A stretch of DNA of 64,000 nucleotides from positions 62,001-126,000 of the forward strand of contig CAZBAV010000004.1 in NCBI GenBank assembly GCA_964489955.1, given 5' to 3'. Source of the DNA: Leadbetterella sp964489955. Its GTDB lineage: Bacteria; Bacteroidota; Bacteroidia; Cytophagales; Spirosomataceae. Shown one piece after another: positions 29,208-38,104 of the stretch (position 1 is its first letter; each line of letters begins with the position of its first letter). The notes under the pieces are model-generated. The model ran no database searches. It saw only the letters and a program-made list of their open reading frames with translations, and was not told where the DNA came from. Made by a program: the position numbers and the translations under genes.

Positions 29208-30893
29208 ATGATAAGATTAGGCTTAACTGTTATCTTTCTATTTCTTACATTAGTTTCTTGTAAGGAGAAATCACCAGCTGCTACACCAGAGCTGATTGTC
29301 TCTGTTGATGCTTTTAATTTTGCAGGAGAAGGAGGATCGAACACCTTTCACATAAAATCCAATAATCAATGGACAGCAGTAAGTACAAATCCCTGGTGTA
29401 CGCTAAATATTAATGGTGGAATTACAGGAACTACAAAAATTGACATTAAGGTTGATAAAAATCCTGCTCCGACACCACGAACTACAGAAATTACAATAAC
29501 ATCTGAATCCTTAAAACGTAAAATAGTAATAACTCAAACAGGTACAGATGTTCTTAGTGTAAGTAAAGACGCATATACAGTTAATTATCTGGGAGAAACA
29601 TTAGAAATAGAAGTTGATGGCAGTGCTAAAACCACATTCAAAACTGATGCTTTCTGGCTAAGCAGTGTAGAAGAACCTATAGGAAATAAACATGTATACA
29701 AAATTAAGATTGATAAAAACAAAGCACTATTTGAACGTAAAGGAACCATAAAGTTTAGTGTGGCCAATCTTGAAAAAACTGTTTCTATAACTCAAGGAGG
29801 ATCTCCATTGAATGTGCCGGAAAGCATGTTAGGTGTTTCCAAAAACGCTTCCTCCCTGGCACAAGACATGATTGTGGGGTGGAACTTGGGTAACTCATTA
29901 GAAGCATGCAAGAGTGACACAGAGGCTGATGAAACAATGTGGGGAAACCCTAAAGTAACCAAAGAATTTATAACGAAAGTAAAACAGGCAGGTTTTAATT
30001 CAGTACGTATACCAACGGCTTGGAGTGGTTACATAGAGGACAGAAATACAAATAAAATTAAGGACACTTGGCTAGCTAGGGTAGAAGAAGTGGTGAAATA
30101 TTGTATCGAAAATGATATGTATGCAATCATTAATGTACACTGGGATGGCGGCTGGCTAGAAGAACACCCATTGTATAGTAAACAAGTAGAGGTAAATAAA
30201 AAACAAAAAGCAATCTGGGAGCAGATAGCAGTATATTTCAGGGATTTTGATGAACATTTGCTTTTTGCGGGTACCAATGAAGTCCGTGCTAATTACAATG
30301 AACCTACCAAAGAACACATAGAAGTACAAGAATCTTACAACCAGACATTTACAGATGCAGTGAGGTCTACAGGTGGGAAAAATGCCTACCGCAACCTTAT
30401 TGTTCAATCGTATAACACCAATATTACCTTTGCCAATAAATATATGACTTTACCAAAGGACATAAGGACAGACCGTCTTATGGCGGAAGTACATTTCTAT
30501 GATCCCTGGGATTTTGCTGGTGACGAAAATAGCAACAAATACTTGTGGGGGAAAGATTTTTCATCCTCTGCAAATATCTCCAATTGGGCTCAAGAAGCAT
30601 GGATAAACGAGGCTTTTGGTTTAATGAAGAAAAAGTTTGTGGATAAAGGCGTTCCTGTAATTTTGGGTGAATACGGTGCAATTTTAAGATCTGGACTCAA
30701 TTCTTCTGTGCTGGAAAATCACAAAAAAGCCCGCAATTACTACCTCAACTACGTAACAAAAACCGCAAAACAAAATGGACTTATTCCTTTTTATTGGGAT
30801 AACGGATTTACAGGTAACAATGGTTTTGGAATCTTCAATAGGGCTACAGGTGCTGTAGTACATCAAGATGCACTAGATGCCTTAGTGAAATAA
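29208..30893 (+). CDS. GH5 endo-glucanase lipoprotein with tandem BACON domains, probable endo-xyloglucanase
   Basis: The 561-aa protein has a lipobox (FLTLVSC), two BACON-type beta-sandwich domains (about 28-108 and 110-200; the pattern FHIKSNNQWTA, then KRKIVITQTG and KTVSITQGG), and a GH5 barrel (about 215-560). Glu358 in AGTNEVRAN is the expected acid/base and Glu488 in VILGEYGA the nucleophile; VGWNLGNSLEA and NVHWDGGW are also typical, pointing to subfamily 4. The Bacteroides ovatus surface endo-xyloglucanase BoGH5A has the same lipoprotein-BACON-GH5_4 arrangement with one BACON. I infer surface cleavage of xyloglucan; cellulase or mixed-linkage glucanase activity is possible. Last gene of the locus. 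Confidence 0.93.
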   Translation: MIRLGLTVIFLFLTLVSCKEKSPAATPELIVSVDAFNFAGEGGSNTFHIKSNNQWTAVSTNPWCTLNINGGITGTTKIDIKVDKNPAPTPRTTEITITSESLKRKIVITQTGTDVLSVSKDAYTVNYLGETLEIEVDGSAKTTFKTDAFWLSSVEEPIGNKHVYKIKIDKNKALFERKGTIKFSVANLEKTVSITQGGSPLNVPESMLGVSKNASSLAQDMIVGWNLGNSLEACKSDTEADETMWGNPKVTKEFITKVKQAGFNSVRIPTAWSGYIEDRNTNKIKDTWLARVEEVVKYCIENDMYAIINVHWDGGWLEEHPLYSKQVEVNKKQKAIWEQIAVYFRDFDEHLLFAGTNEVRANYNEPTKEHIEVQESYNQTFTDAVRSTGGKNAYRNLIVQSYNTNITFANKYMTLPKDIRTDRLMAEVHFYDPWDFAGDENSNKYLWGKDFSSSANISNWAQEAWINEAFGLMKKKFVDKGVPVILGEYGAILRSGLNSSVLENHKKARNYYLNYVTKTAKQNGLIPFYWDNGFTGNNGFGIFNRATGAVVHQDALDALVK

Positions 30894-31042
30894 TTTAATA
30901 TTGGCTAACTATTTTTTGCATTTAACAGCTATTTTTTTGACTTATATTCCTGAAATATGAAATCATTACTGACTTTTTAGCATTTTTAGAATAATTCTTA
31001 ATAGGCTAATTTATCTTTACACCCCGAAAAGTAAAAAGAGAT

Positions 31043-32560
31043 ATGCCCAAAAACACCAAAAACATAAAAGCCGATGTTGTGCTTATTGGTTCTGGTATTA
31101 TGAGTTCTACACTGGCTACGATGTTATATGAGCTAAATCCAGAGCTTTCTATATATATATTAGAACGTCTTGATGCTCCAGCAGCCGAAAGTTCGGATGC
31201 CTGGAATAATGCAGGTACAGGGCATAGTGCGTTATGTGAATTAAACTATACCCCGGAAAAAGAAGATGGAAATATAGACTGCTCCAAAGCTGTTAAAATC
31301 TTTGAGCAGTTTGAAGTGTCTAAGCAATATTGGGCTTATTTACTTAAACAAAATTTAATTGATAAGCCTGAGGAGTTTATCCATACCATACCTCACATGA
31401 GCTTTGTTTTTGGCAAAAACAATGTAGAATATCTAAGAAAAAGATATGAAGCTCTTCAGAAGTACCATTTTTTTGAGGGAATGAAATTTTCAGACTCTTG
31501 GGGTGAAATAGAAAAATGGGCACCTTTAGTAATAGAAGGAAGAAACCATAACGAACCTATTGCCGCTACTCGTGCGGAATGGGGTACAGATGTCAACTTT
31601 GGTTCCTTGACAAGGAAAATGATAAAATATCTAGTCTTTGATAAGGGAGTACATCTTAAACTAGCTCATGATGTAAAGGACATAAACAGGTTAGAAAACG
31701 GTTCTTGGCAAATAAAAGCTAAGAATTTAACAACAGATGTTAAAACCGAATTTGAAGCGAAATTTGTTTTTATTGGTGCTGGTGGTGGATCACTTCCACT
31801 CTTAGAAAAATCAGAAATTCCGGAGAGCAAGCTTTATGGAGGTTTTCCGGTTGGCGGCCAATGGTTAAGATGTACAAACCAAGAAGTAATAGACAGACAC
31901 GATGCTAAAGTTTATGGCAAAGCAGCTGTAGGAGCGCCGCCAATGTCTGTTCCGCATTTAGATACACGTTTTATTGATGGTAAAAGAGCTTTACTTTTTG
32001 GCCCTTATGCAGGTTTTTCTACAAAGTTCCTTAAGAATGGCTCATATTTAGATCTTCCCGGTTCGGTAAACTTTCACAATTTACTTCCTATGATGCAAGT
32101 TGGTTGGAACAATATGGATCTAACCAAATATCTCATAGATCAGGTAAGCCAAAGTCCTAAGCAAAAGATACAAGCCCTTAAAGAATATTTACCAAATGTA
32201 AAGGACGAAGATTGGGAAATTGAAGTTGCTGGCCAAAGAGTTCAAGTAATAAAGAAAGATGGGAAAAATGGTGGTGTTTTAGAGTTTGGTACGGAACTAG
32301 TTAGCTCTCAAGACGGTAGTATTGCAGCATTATTAGGGGCTTCACCTGGGGCTTCCACGGTAGTTGCTATCATGCTACAAGTTTTGGAAAGATGTTTTCC
32401 AGAGCAAATTAAATCGCACGAATGGAAAACCAAGTTATCAGAAATGATACCATCTTATAACAAGAGTTTATTAGAGGATCTTGAATTGTTTAAGAAAGAA
32501 CACACAGAAACCTCTCATATTTTGGGAATTGAGCCAGCTCCTATACCAAAATTGGCCTAG
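31043..32560 (+). CDS. mqo: Malate:quinone oxidoreductase
   Basis: The 505-aa protein has an N-terminal FAD-binding loop (VVLIGSGIMSSTLATML) and the MQO-specific segment AESSDAWNNAGTGHSALCELNYTP, with further family stretches GGGSLPLLEKS and FPVGGQWLRC. MQO is a peripheral membrane flavoprotein that oxidises malate to oxaloacetate and passes electrons to quinone, replacing or supplementing NAD-linked malate dehydrogenase. It is a single gene between the carbohydrate island and a convergent TlpA-like gene. An AT-rich upstream stretch ends with TATCTTTA, a near match to a -7 box. No anomalies seen. Confidence 0.96.
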   Translation: MPKNTKNIKADVVLIGSGIMSSTLATMLYELNPELSIYILERLDAPAAESSDAWNNAGTGHSALCELNYTPEKEDGNIDCSKAVKIFEQFEVSKQYWAYLLKQNLIDKPEEFIHTIPHMSFVFGKNNVEYLRKRYEALQKYHFFEGMKFSDSWGEIEKWAPLVIEGRNHNEPIAATRAEWGTDVNFGSLTRKMIKYLVFDKGVHLKLAHDVKDINRLENGSWQIKAKNLTTDVKTEFEAKFVFIGAGGGSLPLLEKSEIPESKLYGGFPVGGQWLRCTNQEVIDRHDAKVYGKAAVGAPPMSVPHLDTRFIDGKRALLFGPYAGFSTKFLKNGSYLDLPGSVNFHNLLPMMQVGWNNMDLTKYLIDQVSQSPKQKIQALKEYLPNVKDEDWEIEVAGQRVQVIKKDGKNGGVLEFGTELVSSQDGSIAALLGASPGASTVVAIMLQVLERCFPEQIKSHEWKTKLSEMIPSYNKSLLEDLELFKKEHTETSHILGIEPAPIPKLA

Positions 32561-32570
32561 AAAAAAAGTT

Positions 32571-32606
32571 AATGAAATCGGTGGATTCTTATCCGCCGAT
32601 TTCATT
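32571..32606. terminator. Bidirectional terminator between mqo and the TlpA-like gene
   Basis: Sixteen-base arms (AATGAAATCGGTGGAT and ATCCGCCGATTTCATT, one wobble) enclose a four-base loop. An A run on the left gives a T run for the minus-strand gene, whose stop codon and last codon lie within the right arm. Confidence 0.85.
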
Positions 32607-33714
32607 TTAAATGTTTCAATAATTCTTCCTCCAGTTTCGCAGCTTTTAAATCTTTAGAAATTATTACACCACTGGGATCAATCAAAAAATTAGCAAGAAT
32701 AGAAGTGATACCGTAAATATTATAAACTGGCCCGTTACTACCTTGTAAGTCTGAAATTTGGGTCCAAGTCAACTTATCTTTCTGGATTGCATTTTCCCAT
32801 TTCTTACGATCTACATCTATAGATACACTAAGAATATCAAATCCTGATTCCCTAAATTTATCATACAACTTTACCAGATGTGGATGCTCGGCTCTGCAAG
32901 GCCCACACCAAGAAGCCCAAAAGTCTAATAAAACAAACTTACCTTTATAGGAAGATAGAAAAACGGTCTCACCAGAAATGTCTGTCATTGAAAAATCCGG
33001 TGCTTTCATACCTGCCAATAATTGTTTCTTCTTAAGTATTCGCTCAGCAATTATCACACCTTCCTTAGTTTGCTGCAGTTTGGGAGAAAGCTTAGTAAAA
33101 ATACGTTCAACCTCAAAAATACGTGTGTTAATTTTTGAAAGATCAAATAACATATCCAAACCGACAACCGAGTTGGGATATTTTTCCACAAATCGAAATT
33201 TAGCTTCTACTTCTTCCCAAAATAGTTTCTCTAGATGCTGTTCATTATTTTTTACCAGAGTAGAGTCTTTTAGTTCCTCTTCTGTAAACAAATCAGGATC
33301 TTTTATCTCCCGCCGCTTTTTTCTAATATCAAGAACCTCATTTTCAAACTGCTGCAGTGTTTCATTTGATCGTGTTCCATTTACAGAAGCACCAAAAATT
33401 CCGTCATTGCCTCTAATATTTATAATTCCGTCTTCGAGATATAGATTTACATAATCATAAATTACTATAGCATATTTTGGATTTTGATTTTGTGTAATAT
33501 AAGCTTTTACAGGTTCTTTGGTCAATCCGCTAAAGAAGAACTGCTTATCATAAGCAACAGTTGCCTTCACAATAAATTTTCCTTCATTTTTGTAGGAAAG
33601 AAAAAGGGAATCGCCGTCAGCTATTCCCTCGCAATATCCCTTTATCTCAAACTGTCCTTTAGCTCCACTAGAAAGTAATAAAAAAAACAGTAAAAAAGGT
33701 TTGATTATGGTCAT
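32602..33714 (-). CDS. Exported TlpA-like thiol-disulfide oxidoreductase with DUF4369
   Basis: The 370-aa product has a signal peptide (MTIIKPFLLFFLLLSSGAKG), an N-terminal DUF4369-like beta domain (about 20-115, with FEIKGYCEGIADGDSLFLSY), a helical linker (about 120-220) and a C-terminal thioredoxin-fold domain (about 225-370). The redox motif is WCGPC in DFWASWCGPCRAEHP, and MKAPDFSMTDISG is the usual AhpC/TSA-like entry. It probably reduces or rearranges disulfides in the periplasm. Paralogues of this architecture are numerous in Bacteroidetes, and the partner protein is unknown. Convergent with mqo. Confidence 0.92.
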   Translation of the reverse strand: MTIIKPFLLFFLLLSSGAKGQFEIKGYCEGIADGDSLFLSYKNEGKFIVKATVAYDKQFFFSGLTKEPVKAYITQNQNPKYAIVIYDYVNLYLEDGIINIRGNDGIFGASVNGTRSNETLQQFENEVLDIRKKRREIKDPDLFTEEELKDSTLVKNNEQHLEKLFWEEVEAKFRFVEKYPNSVVGLDMLFDLSKINTRIFEVERIFTKLSPKLQQTKEGVIIAERILKKKQLLAGMKAPDFSMTDISGETVFLSSYKGKFVLLDFWASWCGPCRAEHPHLVKLYDKFRESGFDILSVSIDVDRKKWENAIQKDKLTWTQISDLQGSNGPVYNIYGITSILANFLIDPSGVIISKDLKAAKLEEELLKHLK

Positions 33715-33750
33715 GAATAAAGTTTCTATCTGTGCTAGAGAAACGTCAAT

Positions 33751-34263
33751 TTAGCTCTTAAATTGCTGTTCAGTGTCTTTAAACAGTATATTAAATGTAG
33801 TCATAGAGCCATAGCATCTGGATATATATTGCTGCAGATCAACTTTCGCTTCATCGTCTAATGAAGATGAGTTAATCTTTTGCTCCATAACCCGCAGGCG
33901 ATCACGCATCATAACTATCTTATGGAAAAAAGTCTCAATAGGCACTTCTTTAGATGCTAATCCCACTTTTCCAGGTTCAAGAATCATTTTTCCTCCCACC
34001 CATCTTTCTCCTAAAGGGACAATTTCTGTAGCATCCATCCAGTTTTGGAGCACTTTAGTAAGTGTTCGTTCTACATCAAAAAGACTAACCAAATCAGAAG
34101 ATAGTGAGACCTGATCAATAATCTCTAAATCCGTATTGACTTTTATTTTACGTGTACCACTATCTATGAAGGTTATCTCATAACGATCAGAGAAAACTCC
34201 TATGACTACACCAATCCCAAACTCACTATGCTTTACACGTGATCCAATTCCTAAAATTTCCAT
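33751..34263 (-). CDS. Small protein with N-terminal SH3/Tudor-like module, function unknown
   Basis: The ATG start gives about 170 aa (a GTG three codons upstream also exists). The first 55 residues, MEILGIGSRVKHSEFGIGVV and what follows, resemble the small barrel found at the C-terminus of UvrD/PcrA helicases and in CarD-like proteins, which contact RNA polymerase or nucleic acid. The rest is helical (residues 60-170), possibly coiled-coil in DRLRVMEQKINSSS. There is no signal peptide, so it is probably cytoplasmic. I cannot name the family; it looks like a lineage-specific conserved hypothetical. It stands alone between the TlpA-like gene and wecB. Confidence 0.7.
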   Translation of the reverse strand: MEILGIGSRVKHSEFGIGVVIGVFSDRYEITFIDSGTRKIKVNTDLEIIDQVSLSSDLVSLFDVERTLTKVLQNWMDATEIVPLGERWVGGKMILEPGKVGLASKEVPIETFFHKIVMMRDRLRVMEQKINSSSLDDEAKVDLQQYISRCYGSMTTFNILFKDTEQQFKS

Positions 34264-34400
34264 TTTTTGCACATTAGTATAGTGCTAAGATTTCAAAATC
34301 TGTGCCGAAAAGCACATCAAATCTTCTAAAAGAAAAAATACAAGATACATAAGTACTTAACTCTACTGCTAAGTAATTATTGGTCAGATAGATTAATGGG

Positions 34401-35549
34401 CTAAACTAGTACAGGTAAATCATCCAATATTTCCGAGTTCAAGTGGTCTAATATTACCTTTAATATACGTTCAGAGGTTTTTCCATCTCCATATGGATTA
34501 ACCTTTTTAGAATGTTCATAATAAAAATCTTCATCCTCTATATACTGTCGTGTAAGATTAAATATAGTGTCAGGGTCTGTACCGCATAAAAAAGCAGTTC
34601 CCGCTTCTATTCCTTCATTACGCTCAGTAACTTCTCTTAAAACTAGTATTGGTTTTCCCAAACTAGGTGCCTCTTCCTGTACACCGCCGCTATCTGTTAG
34701 AATCAAGAAAGACCTTTCCATTAAAGATATGAAGTTAGGATAATCCAAAGGTGGCAACAAATGAATATTAGGCTTTTTTAACTTCATATGTGCTGTATTT
34801 TGGATATTGGGATTAAGATGTACCGGATACACAATTTGAAAATTTGGGTAGGCATCTGCTATTCTATTTAAAGCACGGCAAATATCTAAAAATGGCTCTC
34901 CAAAACTTTCGCGTCTGTGACAGGTAACTAAGATTATCTTCTTTTCCGTATCCAAAAACTCCAAAATAGGATCCAACTTGAAATCATTATCTCTAATAAT
35001 CTTTAAACCTAAATGTAGTGCATCTATAACTGAATTACCCACTATATGTATATCTTCAGTGACATTCTCTTTAAGAAGATTAATTCTGGAGCCTACTGTA
35101 GGGACAAAATGAAAATCTGCTAAACGAGTGGTAATTAACCTATTTACTTCTTCCGGGAAAGGTGAAAATTTACTGTGGCTTCTTAAACCAGCTTCTACAT
35201 GAGCAATTTTCACTTTCTTATAAAATGCTCCTAAAGCACCAGCCATAACAGTAGTTGTATCTCCCTGTACAACGACGATATCTGGTTTCGTAACTTCAAA
35301 AATTGCTTCCAATTTAAGGATTGCGTTAGCTGTAAGCTGGAATAGAGATTGATTCGGTTTCATTAAATCCAAATCATAATCAGGAACTATCCCAAAAAAG
35401 TCCAAGACAGCATCCAATTTCTCGCGATGTTGACCAGTGATACAGACAATAGGCTCAAGACTATAAATTCTTCTAGCCAAAAGAATGATTGGTGCTAATT
35501 TAATGGCTTCCGGTCGTGTCCCAAATACAAAAAGTATTCTTCGTTTCAT
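34401..35549 (-). CDS. wecB: UDP-N-acetylglucosamine 2-epimerase (non-hydrolysing)
   Basis: The 382-aa protein opens with RILFVFGTRPEAIKLAPI and contains VVQGDTTTVMAGALGAFY, AHVEAGLRSH, TCHRRESFG, LTDSGGVQEEAPSLGKP and LREVTERNEG, all landmarks of the bacterial WecB family. It interconverts UDP-GlcNAc and UDP-ManNAc, feeding surface polysaccharides. The ordinary full length and intact motifs suggest it is active. No polysaccharide cluster adjoins it here; glycosyltransferases occur some 27 kb away. It precedes a large AT-rich gap containing an inverted repeat. Confidence 0.96.
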   Translation of the reverse strand: MKRRILFVFGTRPEAIKLAPIILLARRIYSLEPIVCITGQHREKLDAVLDFFGIVPDYDLDLMKPNQSLFQLTANAILKLEAIFEVTKPDIVVVQGDTTTVMAGALGAFYKKVKIAHVEAGLRSHSKFSPFPEEVNRLITTRLADFHFVPTVGSRINLLKENVTEDIHIVGNSVIDALHLGLKIIRDNDFKLDPILEFLDTEKKIILVTCHRRESFGEPFLDICRALNRIADAYPNFQIVYPVHLNPNIQNTAHMKLKKPNIHLLPPLDYPNFISLMERSFLILTDSGGVQEEAPSLGKPILVLREVTERNEGIEAGTAFLCGTDPDTIFNLTRQYIEDEDFYYEHSKKVNPYGDGKTSERILKVILDHLNSEILDDLPVLV

Positions 35550-35633
35550 AGTATTAATCTTTAGATAAAGTATATGTGTTTATATTATCGACAAAACTCC
35601 TTAACAGAGTAATATCTTAGTTATAGTGAATTA

Positions 35634-35694
35634 TTCAACCTATAAAATGAAAGTGATTTAATAGGTTGAACAAGCAAAGCAAGTGATTAAATAG
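35634..35694. repeat. Ten-base inverted repeat and interlaced direct repeat upstream of wecB
   Basis: Perfect arms TTCAACCTAT and ATAGGTTGAA are separated by 17 bases. Within and after the structure, AAGTGATTTAATAG and AAGTGATTAAATAG recur with a 30-base period. There is no T run on either side, so a simple terminator is unlikely. It lies 85-145 bases upstream of the wecB start. Confidence 0.5.
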
Positions 35695-35736
35695 TAAATA
35701 AGAAAGTGTAGTAAAGAATTCTAACCGTTTTTTAAT

Positions 35737-36348
35737 TTACTGGTTATTATTTTCAAGGATTTCGATAGCACGTGCTTCTTTATCCTTTTCATACTTAACA
35801 TCGTACGTAGTGTTCCTTTTAATCTTACTGGCGTATGGATTCTTTTCAAGTGCATTTTCACATTGACGTATAAAAGAAAACACCATATCATCTTTTATAC
35901 CTTCATTTAAGGACAAATTATAAAGGCTTATAGCTTCTGCTAAGAGTGTGGCTGCACCTTCTGATGTTTGGGAAGCAATAGCCCTTCTCTTGGCTCTATT
36001 TGCCATCTCCATAGTCAGAACAGGTAATAAACCTCGGTTTGGATCGTAGGGGTTAATAGCCAGAAGCTCTTGCATATGTGTTTTAGCTACATCAAATCTT
36101 TGGTAAGCTCGGTAGTCCTGGGTTTTCTTCCAATGGAACATAGCTTTAGAGCTATTTTTGACTTGGGCATCTATCGTATAATCAGACTGAAACTCAGGAA
36201 TTTTAGCGATATCTCTATAAAGAAAGAATGCGTCCCAGTATCTGCCTGTTTTAAAGAAGTCGTCTGCTTCTTCTTTCAAATAGGCTTTTGATTGGGCAAA
36301 GCTATTTACCGAAACAATTGACAAAATGACAAAAAGCACTCTTTTCAT
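35737..36348 (-). CDS. Exported TPR-like protein of unknown function
   Basis: The 203-aa protein has a signal peptide (MKRVLFVILSIVSVNSFAQ) and a helical mature part with tetratricopeptide-like pairs, for instance EEADDFFKTGRYWDAFFLYR at about 26-45 and later RFDVAKTHMQELLAINP. There is no enzymatic motif. Such proteins often act as periplasmic scaffolds. It ends 187 bases upstream of wecB and could share a transcript with it, but the intervening inverted repeat argues for separate control. Function unknown. Confidence 0.72.
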   Translation of the reverse strand: MKRVLFVILSIVSVNSFAQSKAYLKEEADDFFKTGRYWDAFFLYRDIAKIPEFQSDYTIDAQVKNSSKAMFHWKKTQDYRAYQRFDVAKTHMQELLAINPYDPNRGLLPVLTMEMANRAKRRAIASQTSEGAATLLAEAISLYNLSLNEGIKDDMVFSFIRQCENALEKNPYASKIKRNTTYDVKYEKDKEARAIEILENNNQ

Positions 36349-36458
36349 ATTTATAGCAAAACTATGTGTAATACAAAATTATATTAAACTTACGCTTTTT
36401 TAACGTTTATGATAATAAAAAATTGCATATTTGAATTCTTGTAAAAAATACGAAACAA

Positions 36459-37214
36459 TTGGATAATAGCTCCTGGAAGTGGATATTAGAAGTCGTCCCC
36501 GCAGAAAGTTTTATCATTGACAAAGATAACACACTCCTTTTTCCTAATAATGGACTTAGGTTGTCTTATCGTAAAATTGGTGACATAGCTGAACTACCTG
36601 ATAAAGAAATAAAGATTGTCTGGGAGGATTGGCTTGTTTATAAGAAAGAAATACTTTTTTCCAAACTGAGAGTTTTAACAGGTATGGCTTACACAATTCC
36701 TGGTAGGATATGCACTGTTAGGAGAATTTCAGTTTTAGAAAGCTCAGAATTTCTTAAGAAAAATCACTTACAAGGAAGTACAAATGCAAAGACCAAATAC
36801 GGTATATTTATACCAAAAAAATATTTTCGTTTATTACCAGTTGTACCTGAGGACGTAGAAGAAGTCTTGGTAGGAGTAATGACTTTTTCTTCTGGACGTA
36901 AATTTAGAGATGGAAGCACATCTTATGAACTGTTACGGTATTGCACCTTGTTGAATTTTCGTATACATGGAGGCTTCTCTAAGCTACTCAAAAAGTTCAT
37001 TAGTGAGAAAAAACCAGACCACATTATGACCTACACAGATTTAGACTGGTATCATGGAGGCTCCTATGAAAAGATGGGTTTCGTGCAAACAGCCAGACAT
37101 CCCCAAATATTTTTTGGCGTGGACGCTACTGGTGCAAGAATTGCAAATGCCGGATATGATGTTTTTAGTTTAGGTAGTATTAAGTTTGAATGGCAATGTC
37201 CGAAAAAGTTATAG
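36459..37214 (+). CDS. Acetyltransferase-like (GNAT-type) protein, TTG start, overlaps miaA
   Basis: No ATG precedes the conserved part: the frame opens after a stop at 36432, and the best start is the TTG giving MDNSSWKWILEVV (251 aa). The N-terminal 85 residues are unassigned. The C-terminal part has a strand-loop-helix pattern, VLVGVMTFSSGRKF, then YELLRYCTL and RIHGGFSKLLKKF, then MTYTDLDWYHGGSYEKMGF, which resembles the acetyl-CoA-binding core of GNAT folds and of phage-encoded proteins with a similar core. The substrate is unknown. Its end overlaps the start of miaA by about 20 bases, which suggests co-expression. A role in RNA or nucleotide modification is possible but not shown. Confidence 0.6.
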   Translation: MDNSSWKWILEVVPAESFIIDKDNTLLFPNNGLRLSYRKIGDIAELPDKEIKIVWEDWLVYKKEILFSKLRVLTGMAYTIPGRICTVRRISVLESSEFLKKNHLQGSTNAKTKYGIFIPKKYFRLLPVVPEDVEEVLVGVMTFSSGRKFRDGSTSYELLRYCTLLNFRIHGGFSKLLKKFISEKKPDHIMTYTDLDWYHGGSYEKMGFVQTARHPQIFFGVDATGARIANAGYDVFSLGSIKFEWQCPKKL

Positions 37215-38104
37215 TTATATTAGGACCTACTGCAAGTGGGAAAACGAGTTTAGCAATCCACTTAGCCCAAAAGATAGAAGGTGAGATTATTTCGGCTGAT
37301 TCACGTCAAGTCTACCGAGGCATGGATATTGGCACGGGTAAGGACTTAGGAGATTATGCGGCAGCTAACGTAAAACATCATCTTATAGACATTCTTGAAG
37401 CGGGCGAGAAATATAATTTGGCACGCTTCCAAAATGATTTCAATGTGGCTTCCAAAACTATCCAAAGTTCTAAAAAAAAAGTAATACTGTGTGGTGGAAC
37501 AGGACTCTATATCCAAAGTGTAGTACAAAATTTTGGACTTATCCAAATTCCTGAAAACCCAGAGTTACGGGTTAGACTAGAATTACTTGATAATGCCCAA
37601 CTAAAAGACTTGTTGAAAGGTAATTTCGATACACGTAAACGTGCAATCAGAGCTTTGGAAATTCAACATTATCTGAGCGAAAATCCCAAAATTGAGGTAA
37701 ACGAAAGTGATAACATTCATTTTAAAATTTTTGGATTAAATCCTAATACAGAAATACGGCGTGAAAGGATATCAGCTAGGTTAAGAGAGAGAATCCAAAA
37801 ACAAGACATGATAGGGGAGGTTCAAGATCTTGTTGCAAATGGTCTATCCTATGAAATGCTGGAATATTACGGTCTGGAATACAAATATATTAGTTTGTTT
37901 CTACAAGGCTTTCTTAGGTATGACGACATGTATACCAAACTTGAAACCGAAATACACCGATACGCTAAACGCCAAATGACTTTTTTTCGTAGTATGGAAA
38001 AGAAAGGAATACTGATAGACTGGATACCAGATACCCTAACTTTAGAGGAGAAGACAGCGTATGTTAAAGAAAACTTAGACCAAAACCTCGGCTTTGACTC
38101 TTGA
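37190..38104 (+). CDS. miaA: tRNA dimethylallyltransferase
   Basis: The 304-aa protein has the P-loop VILGPTASGKTSLA, the DSRQVYRGMDIGTGK substrate segment, KRAIRALEIQHYL and the C-terminal AKRQMTFFRSM. MiaA adds a dimethylallyl group to N6 of A37 in tRNAs that read UNN codons. Two close ATGs (37190 and 37196) are equally plausible; both overlap the preceding gene. It is slightly shorter in the middle than the E. coli enzyme, which is common in this phylum. It ends a two-gene unit; the following 220 bases hold only weak inverted repeats. Confidence 0.95.
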   Translation: MAMSEKVIVILGPTASGKTSLAIHLAQKIEGEIISADSRQVYRGMDIGTGKDLGDYAAANVKHHLIDILEAGEKYNLARFQNDFNVASKTIQSSKKKVILCGGTGLYIQSVVQNFGLIQIPENPELRVRLELLDNAQLKDLLKGNFDTRKRAIRALEIQHYLSENPKIEVNESDNIHFKIFGLNPNTEIRRERISARLRERIQKQDMIGEVQDLVANGLSYEMLEYYGLEYKYISLFLQGFLRYDDMYTKLETEIHRYAKRQMTFFRSMEKKGILIDWIPDTLTLEEKTAYVKENLDQNLGFDS

